64,000 bases of DNA from an uncultured Treponema sp. (lineage in GTDB: Bacteria > Spirochaetota > Spirochaetia > Treponematales > Treponemataceae), in contig NZ_CAMHSK010000003.1 in the NCBI RefSeq assembly GCF_946187725.1, positions 1 to 64,000 of the forward strand, given 5' to 3'. Position 1 is the stretch's first letter. The number at the start of each line of letters is the position of its first letter. The position numbers and the translations under genes were made by a program. The notes beneath the pieces were generated by a model. It was not told the origin of the DNA and made no database searches. It was given only the letters and a program-made list of their open reading frames with translations. This document shows, in pieces, positions 28,885 through 38,329 of this stretch.

Positions 28885-29113
28885 CAGGGCGCACCCCTTC
28901 GGGTCGGGTGTTCCGCACTTCGCTAACGCTCATTCCTACGCATACGCTTCGGAACTGCTTCGCAGGTGCTCCATACCCTTGCGCTGAGAGCAATGCAAAG
29001 TAGAGGCCTTTCCCGCGGAAAAATCACAGATTTTTCCGAGACTCGCCTAAAAACTCGTCTCACGAGTTTTTTCGCCTGCGGCGACCGGCTCCCTACCTTG
29101 CGCACCCCTTAAA
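28885..29113. repeat. dispersed structured intergenic element, copy A
   Basis: Contains 38-nt block shared 37/38 (reverse complement) with 59446-59483 and three consecutive hairpins (29016-29038, 29049-29071, 29073-29083). Confidence 0.75.
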
Positions 29114-29128
29114 GCGGACAGGAATTTT

Positions 29129-30424
29129 ATGATTTTATCAGTTACATTTTCGAAACCAGTTAAAAATATCGCTGAAATTTTGGGTGAGGAATATACCCGC
29201 GTTAAAATCAGGTTGCTCACGGCTTCACTTGCGGCTTCTAAAAATGAAAACTACTTCGCCGAATTCTACACTCAAAAGCAGGTCTTCCATAAAAAGATGA
29301 GCGAGGCTGAACTTAACGAGTTTATCGCCGCGCATGCCGGCACGACTTTCAAAAATTGCGTTCAGCGAACTGAATCCGAGGAAATCACGATTCTTGCGAA
29401 TAAAAAAGGAAAAGTGCGTTTGCTTCGCAAACAATTAGCAATGAGCAGTGAGCAGTTAGCAGTTAGCGGTGAGCAATTAGCAGTTAGCAGGGAGCAGTTA
29501 GCAGGGAGCAGTTATTTGAATGGGGCTGGTTTTAATCCTTGTCAAAAGAGAAAGCAATATCTTCTTCAGGAAGGCGTTGCGGTGCCTTTTCTTGTGCATT
29601 TGGGCGTGATGACGGCGGAGGGGAAGGTCGTTAAGGCAAAATATGACAAATTCAGGCAGATTAACCGTTTCCTTGAAATGCTTGACGATATTCTTGAGGA
29701 TGTAATCGCTCTTCGTGAGGGCGGAAAAAATCCTGTATCTGAAAATTCACCTCTTAATATAGTAGATTTTGGTTCAGGAAAGAGCTATCTCACTTTTGCC
29801 GTGCAGCATTACCTCACCGAAATCAAAAAAATCCCTTGCGAAATCTTTGGACTTGACCTTAAAAAAGATGTAATCGCTTATTGCAATGGTCTTTCTCAAA
29901 AACTCGGTCTCAAAAATCTTTCGTTTGCGGTAGGGGATATAGCTTCATTTGGCGAAGAAAAGCACCCTGACATCATCGTGACGCTTCATGCTTGTGACAC
30001 CGCTACTGATTATGCTCTCGATTATGCGATTTCGCACAAAGCGAATGCAATTCTTTCTGTTCCATGTTGCCAGCACGAAATCAACAGTCAGCTTTCAGCA
30101 AAATCTGTTCCACAAGATTCTCCGTTCGCACCTCTCTTGAAGCACGGTCTCATAAAAGAGCGATTTTCTGCCCTTGTAACCGATGCAATCCGCGCAGAGC
30201 TTTTGGAAAGAGAAGGCTACAAAGTCCAGATACTCGAATTTATAGAAGAAAGTGCAACTCCAAAGAATCTTTTGATTCGCGCAGTGAAAAAAATGGACGC
30301 AGATACACGCAGATTAACACAGATGAATCAAAATCCAGAAAAATCTCCACTGCTCAACACGCTGCAAGTGAATCAGACTTTAGATACTTTGATTTGCTCA
30401 AACACCTTGCCAAGCGAATCGTGA
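29129..30424 (+). CDS. class I SAM-dependent methyltransferase (Methyltransf_32-like) with repeat-derived insertion and C-terminal extension
   Basis: NIVDFGSGKSYLTFAVQHYL, LHACDTATDYAL, VPCCQHE motifs. Confidence 0.85.
   Translation: MILSVTFSKPVKNIAEILGEEYTRVKIRLLTASLAASKNENYFAEFYTQKQVFHKKMSEAELNEFIAAHAGTTFKNCVQRTESEEITILANKKGKVRLLRKQLAMSSEQLAVSGEQLAVSREQLAGSSYLNGAGFNPCQKRKQYLLQEGVAVPFLVHLGVMTAEGKVVKAKYDKFRQINRFLEMLDDILEDVIALREGGKNPVSENSPLNIVDFGSGKSYLTFAVQHYLTEIKKIPCEIFGLDLKKDVIAYCNGLSQKLGLKNLSFAVGDIASFGEEKHPDIIVTLHACDTATDYALDYAISHKANAILSVPCCQHEINSQLSAKSVPQDSPFAPLLKHGLIKERFSALVTDAIRAELLEREGYKVQILEFIEESATPKNLLIRAVKKMDADTRRLTQMNQNPEKSPLLNTLQVNQTLDTLICSNTLPSES
29431..29513 (+). repeat. AGCAGTTAGCAGTGAGC-type short tandem repeat, in frame inside the methyltransferase
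   Basis: Encodes LAMSSEQLAVSGEQLAVSREQLAGSS. Confidence 0.85.
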
Positions 30425-31116
30425 ATTACCAGGTCGCAGTTTGCGTCGGCTGAGGTTTCGCTTTTGTTTATCAGTACCAGATGTTTGCCCCTAAAGTAGC
30501 GGATTAAGCCTGCCGCCGGATACACTACCAGCGATGTGCCTCCGATAATCAGCATGTCGGCATTTGCGATTGCTTCAACTGCACCGTTAATCACTTTGTC
30601 GTCAAGACCTTCTTCGTAAAGGACTACATCTGGCTTTACGAGACCGCCGCATTCACAAATCGGGAGTTTGTCTTCACGGTCTTCGCTTGCGGCGATAAAA
30701 TCTATGTCGTGGAATTTGCCGCACTTCATGCAGTAATTTCGGAGCGTGCTTCCGTGGAGTTCCCAGACGGTTTTGCTTCCTGCAAGCTGGTGAAGTCCGT
30801 CGATGTTCTGAGTCACAACTGAATTAAGCTTTCCTGCGGCTTCAAGTTCGGCAAGCCTGATATGCGTGATGTTCGGTTTGACATCTTTTATAATCAATTT
30901 CTTTCTATAAAAACGGTAGAATTCTTTTGGATTCGCATCAAAGAATGAACGCGATATAATTGTTTCGGGCGGATATTTCCATTCCTGCTGATAAAGACCG
31001 TCCTGGCTTCGAAAATCAGGGATTCCGCTTTCGGTTGAAACACCTGCGCCGCCGAAAAAAACGATTTGGTTTGACTCGTCAATCATCTTTTGCAATTCAG
31101 AAATTTTTTCATCCAT
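30373..31116 (-). CDS. SIR2 family NAD-dependent protein deacylase
   Basis: VFFGGAGVSTESGIPDFRSQDGLY; TQNIDGLHQLAGS; C-x2-C...C-x-C zinc site. Confidence 0.95.
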   Translation of the reverse strand: MDEKISELQKMIDESNQIVFFGGAGVSTESGIPDFRSQDGLYQQEWKYPPETIISRSFFDANPKEFYRFYRKKLIIKDVKPNITHIRLAELEAAGKLNSVVTQNIDGLHQLAGSKTVWELHGSTLRNYCMKCGKFHDIDFIAASEDREDKLPICECGGLVKPDVVLYEEGLDDKVINGAVEAIANADMLIIGGTSLVVYPAAGLIRYFRGKHLVLINKSETSADANCDLVIHDSLGKVFEQIKVSKV

Positions 31117-31243
31117 GTGTTTTTTCCTCTAGAATTTATGTAAATTTACCGAAATTTTAGAATGAATTTCAAAAAAATGCAAAATTTTTTTTGATAGATT
31201 TGATTTTGTTTCTTTCTTCGTCTAGAATATGAGGAGTAAAAAA

Positions 31244-34200
31244 ATGTTTAAGGTCAGGGCTATGAAGAAAAACCTCAAAAAAATTATTTCGGCTTCTGTT
31301 TTTGTCGCAAGCTGTTTTGGTGCATTTGCTTTTGGAAAACGAGATGCAGATTATCGTGATGTTGAACACATGGACAGCTGGCAGGAAACTTTTGACATCA
31401 ACGAAAAGAAAGAAGGTAAGTATAACATCTATGTTGAAGCAAAAGATAAGGGTGGCAATACCGAAGTAGCTGGTCCTTTCAATCTTTTCATTGACCCGGA
31501 TTCTGACTATGCAATTTCCGGCATAACAAACCCAATCAATAATATGCGTGTTCCGGGCAACCTCAATATCGTCGGTACTTGTGTTGATGATGATGCCGTT
31601 GCTGAAGTCTGGCTCATTTTGGACGGCGGAGAACCTGTTCGTGCAGAAGGCAAGGAATTCTGGTCTTACTATCTTGATACAAATAATCTCGAAGAAGGTC
31701 CTCATACAATCGAAGTTTGGGGTGTTGATATCAATGGCCTTTCTTCTCAGGAAAAGCCAAAGAAAAAGGCTTTCGTAACCTGGAACCTTGACCGCCGTAA
31801 GCCGGTTACAACCGTAACAAATCATGCGCTCGGTGAGCTTGTTTCTGGAAAAATCAGTCTCAAAGGTACTGTTTCAGACGGCAATGGAATCAAATCCCTC
31901 TATTATTCTCTCGATAACGGCGAAACCTATATTCAGACAAAAATTTCTGAAGATAAAAAAGACGGAAACTGCTATTTCGATTTGCCTATCGATACACGAC
32001 TTTCAAAAGATGGTCCGGCAATCCTTTGGTTCAAGGCAATCGATAAAATGGGGTCTGTCGGTGTTTCTTCATATCTTTACTTCATTGATAATACAAAGCC
32101 TGATGTAAAGGTTGTTTCTCCAAAAGAAGATGAAGTTTGCAATGGTATTTTCACTATCGCAGGTTTTGCAAAAGATAAAGTTGGTCTTCATAAGCTTTCA
32201 TGGTCTTTCAATGGTCAGAGCGAAGAATTTGAGCTTATTCCTGGAAACCCGTACTGGTCAAAAGAAATTGATACTCGCGGAATTGCTGGCAAAAGTACAG
32301 AATTTACCATTACTGCAGTCGATACAGCTGGAAATATCGTTACAGTCAAAAAGTCCATCGCACTCAATCAGGAAGATGACAAGCCTGTAGTTACAATTCA
32401 GAGTCCTGTTGCCGATTCAGTTCTTTCTGGCGAGGCTGGAACTGTCTTTGTTCGCGGAATCGTAAAGGATGATGATGGGGTTGCTTCTGTTGAATACAGC
32501 CTTGATGGCTCATCACCAGTTACACTTGAATCTCAGGGCGTTTTTGCTGCACAGATTCCTGCGGATGACCTTTTTGCTGGTACTCATAGAATCACGGTTG
32601 TTGCAAAAGATATTTACGGTGTAAAAGGCAATCCTGCAACAGTTTCATTCACTTCAATGGGACCAAAAGCTTCTTTCTCAAATGCAAAAATCGGTTCTAC
32701 AGAAGTCACAAATGGTCTTCTTGTTCACCCGGAATCAAACCCTGTATATGAAGTTTCTGCTTCTTCACCGACAGGCATCGTTTCATACAGCTATACAATC
32801 GAATCTGGATTCAATGAAGTCTTTGCAACAGAAGAATTTACCACAAAAGCTCCAGAAAAGAATGTCTCTGTTCGAATTCCGCTTTCAAATGCTCCGTGGG
32901 GACTTGTTCAGATAACTGTTTCAGTAAAGGATATTTACGAGCGCGTGGTTGAAAAGAAGTCTCTTATTAACATTAAGGATTTGACTTATATCCACGAGGA
33001 TTTGCTCAATTCTCCGCTTGCTGACAAAATCATCGAAGGTTCAGATAATTCAGGTGTTTCAGTCGAAATCGTAAGCATTAATGGTGCTGAGTATAAGGGC
33101 GGCATGAATGTCATCATTCCGTACGGGGCATCAGAACCTGCTACTGCTGTATTTAATGTTGGAACAGAAGAAAAAACGGTTTCCGTTTCATATTTAATCG
33201 AAGGCGAAGACGAAGTCGGTGGTGATCTTAAACAGTCTGGAAAGGCCGTTCTTGTTGATGATCACTATGAAGTCAAATTAGCAAATCTTCCGTCAAGAGT
33301 TACAACCCTCACTGTTCGTGCTGAAGCTGGAAAAATTGCTTCAGGAAGCTGCAAAGTCACATTCTGTGTTGTTCGACCGGTTCCTTCAAAGAAGAGCAGC
33401 TGGAAAGAGGGCGACATTCACTGGATTCCTGCCGAAAATGCTCGATATAACAGTTCGCTCAATGCTTATGTTCTTAAAGCTGGCGAGCCATTCTATGGAT
33501 ACGCTCATGTAGCTTCTCCGGTCACGGCTAGTCTTTCAAATTCAGAACTTCAGCTTGAGAATAACGGAAAATCAATTGCAGTAATTCCTTCAAAAGACGG
33601 AACATATAAAAATATTGCAGTTAGCGTTAAGGATGGCAAAGGCAAGAGTTACAGTTCTTCTCTCGTAAATCTTGTTGTTGACAGCGAGGCTCCTTCTGTT
33701 GAGATTGTTGCGCCTAAGAATCATCTTTGGGTTCAGAATAGCACAACTCTTAATGTAAGTGCTTCTGATGCAAACGGAATCTCTAAGGTCGAATATTCTC
33801 TTGACGGCGGTGCATCATGGGCAGACTTGAAACTGGCTGGTGGTCAGTACACTGCAAATGTCGGACTGAGCAGTTTTGAAGACGGTCTTGTTGGAATTGA
33901 TGTCCGTGCAACTGATGCTGTAGGTCGTCAGACTGTTAAATCTATTGCAATTCATAAAGACACAACTCCTCCGGAAGTTGAAGTAATTCTTCCTGGCAGT
34001 GAGGATATTGTAAATGGTGAAAACCTGATTGCATTTATTGCAAAGGATAACGGTCTTCTTTCAAAGGTTGAGTATTTTGCTCCTGCAAAGCGTGGCGAAA
34101 CTTCAAAGCCGGTTGATATTCCTCTTGCTTCAATGATTGTAACTCAGGTCGGAACGGCTGAAAAACCGATTGATGATTTGATGACATTCAAATTCTCTGA

Positions 34201-36463
34201 TGCAATCGGAAATTCTACTGATATCAAGCAGTGGGCTTTTATCATTGATAATGCAAGTGACCTTCCTGTTGCGGAAGTTCATGTTCCTGAAGAAAATGCC
34301 GTAATTACGCGTGATTTTGAATTCTCTGGCGTAATCTATGATGATGACGGTGTTAAGAAAGATGAGCTTGGAAATGTAGTTGCAGGTCCAAAAATCTTCT
34401 ATAAATTTGACAGCGGACGATATGAAGAACTTGATCAGATTGGTACAAGTTTTATCATCCCTAAAAAACTGACTGATTTCACGGATAACGAACATGCAAT
34501 TACTGTTTATGCAGTTGATATTAATGGCGTTAAGGGACCTGAATTCACCCGCAATTTCAGAATTTCTCTTGAGGAACCAAAAGGCTCTGTCCTTACACCA
34601 CCAATCAGTGAAACTGTAAAGCAGACTGTAAAAATGACTGGTATCGCAACTGATAAGAACGGCATTAAGGCTGTCTATATTTCAGTTGATAACGGAAATT
34701 CTTACAATGAGGCAAAAGGAAACTTTGGCCACGAAATGACTCAGTGTAACTGGACTTACGAATTTGATACACGCGTCGTAGAAGACGGAACTCATGTTGT
34801 ATTCATGAAGGTTGTTGACTGGTACGGCATAGAAGGTTTGTATTCATCATTAATCAACATCGATAATACAGCTCCAAAAATTGACCTTGCTCTCCCTGTA
34901 GACGATTCAAAATCTACTGGTATGGTATTCTTCTCTGGTCAGACTATGGATAACATTGACCTTACGAAACTTTATATTACAATCCGTTCTCTTGATGGAA
35001 AATCGGTCAATTCAAAACTTGCACGCACAGATTTGACTCCTGATGAAATCATTACTCAGGCATTGGATATTTCAAATCTTGATGATGGATTCTACAATAT
35101 TGAACTTACTGGAGTTGATGCCGCTGCAAACATCACCCGTGTGAGCCGAAACATTCAGCTCGATAAAAAAGCTCCTAAGGCTAAAGTTGACCTGCTTTAT
35201 CCTCTAAACGGCGAGTTTGTTCAGGGTATCTTTAATATCTATGGTACGGCTGTCAGTGAAGTTGATATTCAGAGCCTTACGCTTTTCGTAGACGGAAAAA
35301 CTGTTGCCCAGACAGAACTTAGTGAAAGCGGTTTCTTCAAATATACACTCGATCAAACAATGATTGAGGAGGGTGCTCACACTATCCGAGTTGAAGCTTC
35401 TCTTGCTGATACTTCAAAAATTGTTTCGAATACTCAGTATCTCAATTATGGTGCTGTAGGTCCTTGGGTTACAATTGATAACTTCACTTATGGTGATTTT
35501 GCTGTTGAACGACCGTATATCATTGGAAATGCCGGTTATTCTTACGATGAAGAAGAGGTTGTCCGTGCAAATGCAAAGGGCGCTTCTAAAGAAATCAAAG
35601 ACAGTCTTGCTGGCAAATCAGTAGAATGTGTTGAACTTTCACTCGACAATGGAAAAACTTTCAAGCGTCTTTCTACTTCTGGAAAATGGCGCTACAGAGT
35701 CGAAAATGAGGATATTGAAGAGGGATACCACTTCCTTCTCGTTCGAGCTACAATGAAAAATGGTGAAGTTGCTGTTACCCGTTGTATTGTTCAGGTTGAC
35801 AGCACTAAGCCGACTATTAAGCTTATTTCACCTGGTTCAGGCGGACATTATAATCAGCAGCTTGAATTCTCTGGTCTTGCAAAGGATGATGTTGCTCTCA
35901 AGAGCCTTACCCTTGCATTGCGACAGGGCGATAAGTCTATGTATGAGATTCCTGGATTCATTCAGGGCCTCTACTTTGACTGGCAGTTCTGGGGTGCTAC
36001 GCTCTTCAATGTCGGTGCAGGCCTTACATTCTTCGATGACAATGTTAAGCTCCAGCTTCAGTGGGGACAGTTTACACAGCAGCAGCGCGCTCTGTTTGAC
36101 CAGAATGACATGCGCTACGGCGGAAACAATGTTCTTGGTGTCAAGCTTCTTGCAAATGTGTTCTATATGCCGTTCAGGTATTATCTTGGACCTGACTGGG
36201 AATGGCTCAGCTTGAATGTTGCGGTTGGTGCAAACTTTACACGATTCAATGAATCTGGTTCTGGTAAGCCGCAGATTCTTTCTGCCGGACTCTTGCAACT
36301 TGAATTCCCGCGTGTTACATTCTCACGCCAGAAGATGTTCCGAACGATTGCCTTCTATACTGAGGGGCAGCTGTGGTTCATTCCAACTGATGTTTCTTCA
36401 GAAGAGGAAATCAGAAGTATTGTTCCGCAGATTTCATTCGGTTTGCGTGTAAATGTATTCTAA
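31244..36463 (+). CDS. very large exported protein with tandem Ig-like domains and a beta-rich, outer-membrane-like C-terminus
   Basis: gaggag RBS before ATG 31244; repeated 'V.I..P......SG...v.G.A.D..GI..V.YSLDGG' units; C-terminus rich in alternating aromatic strands ending NVF. Confidence 0.85.
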   Translation: MFKVRAMKKNLKKIISASVFVASCFGAFAFGKRDADYRDVEHMDSWQETFDINEKKEGKYNIYVEAKDKGGNTEVAGPFNLFIDPDSDYAISGITNPINNMRVPGNLNIVGTCVDDDAVAEVWLILDGGEPVRAEGKEFWSYYLDTNNLEEGPHTIEVWGVDINGLSSQEKPKKKAFVTWNLDRRKPVTTVTNHALGELVSGKISLKGTVSDGNGIKSLYYSLDNGETYIQTKISEDKKDGNCYFDLPIDTRLSKDGPAILWFKAIDKMGSVGVSSYLYFIDNTKPDVKVVSPKEDEVCNGIFTIAGFAKDKVGLHKLSWSFNGQSEEFELIPGNPYWSKEIDTRGIAGKSTEFTITAVDTAGNIVTVKKSIALNQEDDKPVVTIQSPVADSVLSGEAGTVFVRGIVKDDDGVASVEYSLDGSSPVTLESQGVFAAQIPADDLFAGTHRITVVAKDIYGVKGNPATVSFTSMGPKASFSNAKIGSTEVTNGLLVHPESNPVYEVSASSPTGIVSYSYTIESGFNEVFATEEFTTKAPEKNVSVRIPLSNAPWGLVQITVSVKDIYERVVEKKSLINIKDLTYIHEDLLNSPLADKIIEGSDNSGVSVEIVSINGAEYKGGMNVIIPYGASEPATAVFNVGTEEKTVSVSYLIEGEDEVGGDLKQSGKAVLVDDHYEVKLANLPSRVTTLTVRAEAGKIASGSCKVTFCVVRPVPSKKSSWKEGDIHWIPAENARYNSSLNAYVLKAGEPFYGYAHVASPVTASLSNSELQLENNGKSIAVIPSKDGTYKNIAVSVKDGKGKSYSSSLVNLVVDSEAPSVEIVAPKNHLWVQNSTTLNVSASDANGISKVEYSLDGGASWADLKLAGGQYTANVGLSSFEDGLVGIDVRATDAVGRQTVKSIAIHKDTTPPEVEVILPGSEDIVNGENLIAFIAKDNGLLSKVEYFAPAKRGETSKPVDIPLASMIVTQVGTAEKPIDDLMTFKFSDAIGNSTDIKQWAFIIDNASDLPVAEVHVPEENAVITRDFEFSGVIYDDDGVKKDELGNVVAGPKIFYKFDSGRYEELDQIGTSFIIPKKLTDFTDNEHAITVYAVDINGVKGPEFTRNFRISLEEPKGSVLTPPISETVKQTVKMTGIATDKNGIKAVYISVDNGNSYNEAKGNFGHEMTQCNWTYEFDTRVVEDGTHVVFMKVVDWYGIEGLYSSLINIDNTAPKIDLALPVDDSKSTGMVFFSGQTMDNIDLTKLYITIRSLDGKSVNSKLARTDLTPDEIITQALDISNLDDGFYNIELTGVDAAANITRVSRNIQLDKKAPKAKVDLLYPLNGEFVQGIFNIYGTAVSEVDIQSLTLFVDGKTVAQTELSESGFFKYTLDQTMIEEGAHTIRVEASLADTSKIVSNTQYLNYGAVGPWVTIDNFTYGDFAVERPYIIGNAGYSYDEEEVVRANAKGASKEIKDSLAGKSVECVELSLDNGKTFKRLSTSGKWRYRVENEDIEEGYHFLLVRATMKNGEVAVTRCIVQVDSTKPTIKLISPGSGGHYNQQLEFSGLAKDDVALKSLTLALRQGDKSMYEIPGFIQGLYFDWQFWGATLFNVGAGLTFFDDNVKLQLQWGQFTQQQRALFDQNDMRYGGNNVLGVKLLANVFYMPFRYYLGPDWEWLSLNVAVGANFTRFNESGSGKPQILSAGLLQLEFPRVTFSRQKMFRTIAFYTEGQLWFIPTDVSSEEEIRSIVPQISFGLRVNVF

Positions 36464-37208
36464 AATCATTTATCTTCCGCTGCTGACTGCATTTTGTTTC
36501 GGTCTGTATGCGGAAGATTTTTTTTATCCAAAAAATATGGCTGTCCGTTGGGAAAAGCCTCAGGTCACAGAAAATTGCGCCCAAAAAGAAGAGATATTTC
36601 TTGTTGAAGATAAGGATTTGAGTTTGGAAAAGGATTTTTATATTACTGAGATTTCTGATGCCCTTTTCAAGAAAATGCAGGGAAAATCTTTTAAGGATAA
36701 CTGTACTATTCCTCGTTCAGATTTGCGTTATCTCCATGTTCTTCATAAAACTCTTGAAGGCACTGTAAAAGATGGCGAACTTGTCTGCAATGTAAAAATC
36801 GCTGACATACTTCTTGATATTTTCAAGGAATTATATTCTGCTGATTATCCTATTGAAAAAATCCACCTGATTGATGAATATGATGCCGACGATGAGCGAA
36901 GTATGAGCGATAATAACTCTTCGTGCTTCAATTTCAGATTTATTTCCCATACGAAGGTGGTTTCAAAACATGGGGCAGGGCTGGCCGTAGACATAAATCC
37001 GCTTTACAACCCGTATTACAAGTTCGTGAACGGTAAACCGAACCTGGAGCCTGCAAACAGCGGCGAATATCTTGACCGAAGCAAAAACTTTCCGTACAAA
37101 ATCGACCACAATGACCTTGCATACAAGCTCTTTACCAGTCGCGGCTTTGAATGGGGCGGCGACTGGCAGGACTGTAAAGACTGGCAGCATTTTGAATTCA
37201 AGAACTGA
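36453..37208 (+). CDS. M15 family (VanY/D-Ala-D-Ala carboxypeptidase-like) metallopeptidase
   Basis: SKHGAGLAVDINPLYNPYY ... GFEWGGDWQDCKDWQHFEF; overlaps previous gene by 11 nt. Confidence 0.87.
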   Translation: MYSKIIYLPLLTAFCFGLYAEDFFYPKNMAVRWEKPQVTENCAQKEEIFLVEDKDLSLEKDFYITEISDALFKKMQGKSFKDNCTIPRSDLRYLHVLHKTLEGTVKDGELVCNVKIADILLDIFKELYSADYPIEKIHLIDEYDADDERSMSDNNSSCFNFRFISHTKVVSKHGAGLAVDINPLYNPYYKFVNGKPNLEPANSGEYLDRSKNFPYKIDHNDLAYKLFTSRGFEWGGDWQDCKDWQHFEFKN

Positions 37209-37220
37209 AATCTGTGCTGT

Positions 37221-38168
37221 CTATTCTTCGTTTTTTGTGAACTTTGTGATAAAAATCGGAATAATCACCATTGCAAGGATTCCACCAATAAAATAGGCGA
37301 TGAAATTTCCAAGGTGGCCACCGAGAGGTGTGACTAAAAGTGTCTTTGAAAGATAAATCTTCCATGAAGCATAGATACCCAGCCCAACAGCTGTTAGAAC
37401 TGGAAGATTTTTGTGTCCGACTGGAATTTCATAATGAATATAATGCCGGTCAATGTACAGGCCCAAAAGAAGTGCACTGAAACTTCCACAGATTTTGAAG
37501 GCATCGTTCATAAGTTTTTCTGGATCAGCAAGCAATTTACCGTCAACATAATCCATTGGATACGGTTTGAATTTAATGTATACGATGGCTGCCGCAACAA
37601 ACACGAGACCTGCAAATGTCAAAATATCGGCGAGCTTATCTTTGCCTTTGACACAATTCAGAATTTTTCCTACTACGAAAATTGCGATTATTGAAAGAAG
37701 GAATCCAACGAGGACATCTTGTGGTGTGTGTACGCCAAGAAAATTGCGTGAAAAACCTGTGAGAAGAATGCCGATTGCACTCAAAATCGCAAGCCAGCGT
37801 CTTTTTTTGTATTGCCAGACGGCTGTTGTTCCAAGAACCGCTGCTGCACGGTTCGTATGACCGCTTGGAAATGAATAGCCTGTGGCAGCAACTTTTGAAT
37901 CACCGGCAGGCTCTATTAAATCAGAACGAATCCACGGACGGTATGCGCAGACTGTGAGTTTTACCAAAGAGTTTACTAGCTCTGAGCCTTGCATTACCCC
38001 GATAAAACGCTTGCCCCATTCCTTATCGATAGCCCAATAAATCACGAAAGGCAGATAGAAAAGAACATCGAGTGCAATTTTTGAAATATCGTTGAAGACT
38101 TCATCGAAAACTCCCCCTGATAATTCCCTCAGTCGTTGAAGAAATAATAAGTATTGAATATCCAACAT
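37221..38168 (-). CDS. PAP2 family phosphatase
   Basis: GYSFPSGHTNRAAAVLGT; SRNFLGVHTPQDVLVGFLL. Confidence 0.92.
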   Translation of the reverse strand: MLDIQYLLFLQRLRELSGGVFDEVFNDISKIALDVLFYLPFVIYWAIDKEWGKRFIGVMQGSELVNSLVKLTVCAYRPWIRSDLIEPAGDSKVAATGYSFPSGHTNRAAAVLGTTAVWQYKKRRWLAILSAIGILLTGFSRNFLGVHTPQDVLVGFLLSIIAIFVVGKILNCVKGKDKLADILTFAGLVFVAAAIVYIKFKPYPMDYVDGKLLADPEKLMNDAFKICGSFSALLLGLYIDRHYIHYEIPVGHKNLPVLTAVGLGIYASWKIYLSKTLLVTPLGGHLGNFIAYFIGGILAMVIIPIFITKFTKNEE

Positions 38169-38329
38169 TGTGGCCTCCTTAAAAAAATCTTATAGTCAGA
38201 ATAGCACGCTTTTCTGATATTCTGCAAGTTTTAAAATTGCCTCATTTCTCTTGCATAAATCCATATATTCCTATAATATAATCGAGTATGACATTTTAAC
38301 GATTTTTGTCATAATAAAAGGAGAAGCAA

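Noticed and set aside
29431-29513. CRISPR-like array
   Set aside because: Units are short, contiguous and lack unique spacers; it is an in-frame tandem repeat.
31169-31825. 218-aa minus-strand ORF antisense to the Ig-repeat gene
   Set aside because: Cys/Phe/Ile-rich low-quality translation opposite a well-supported long CDS; no RBS or motif.
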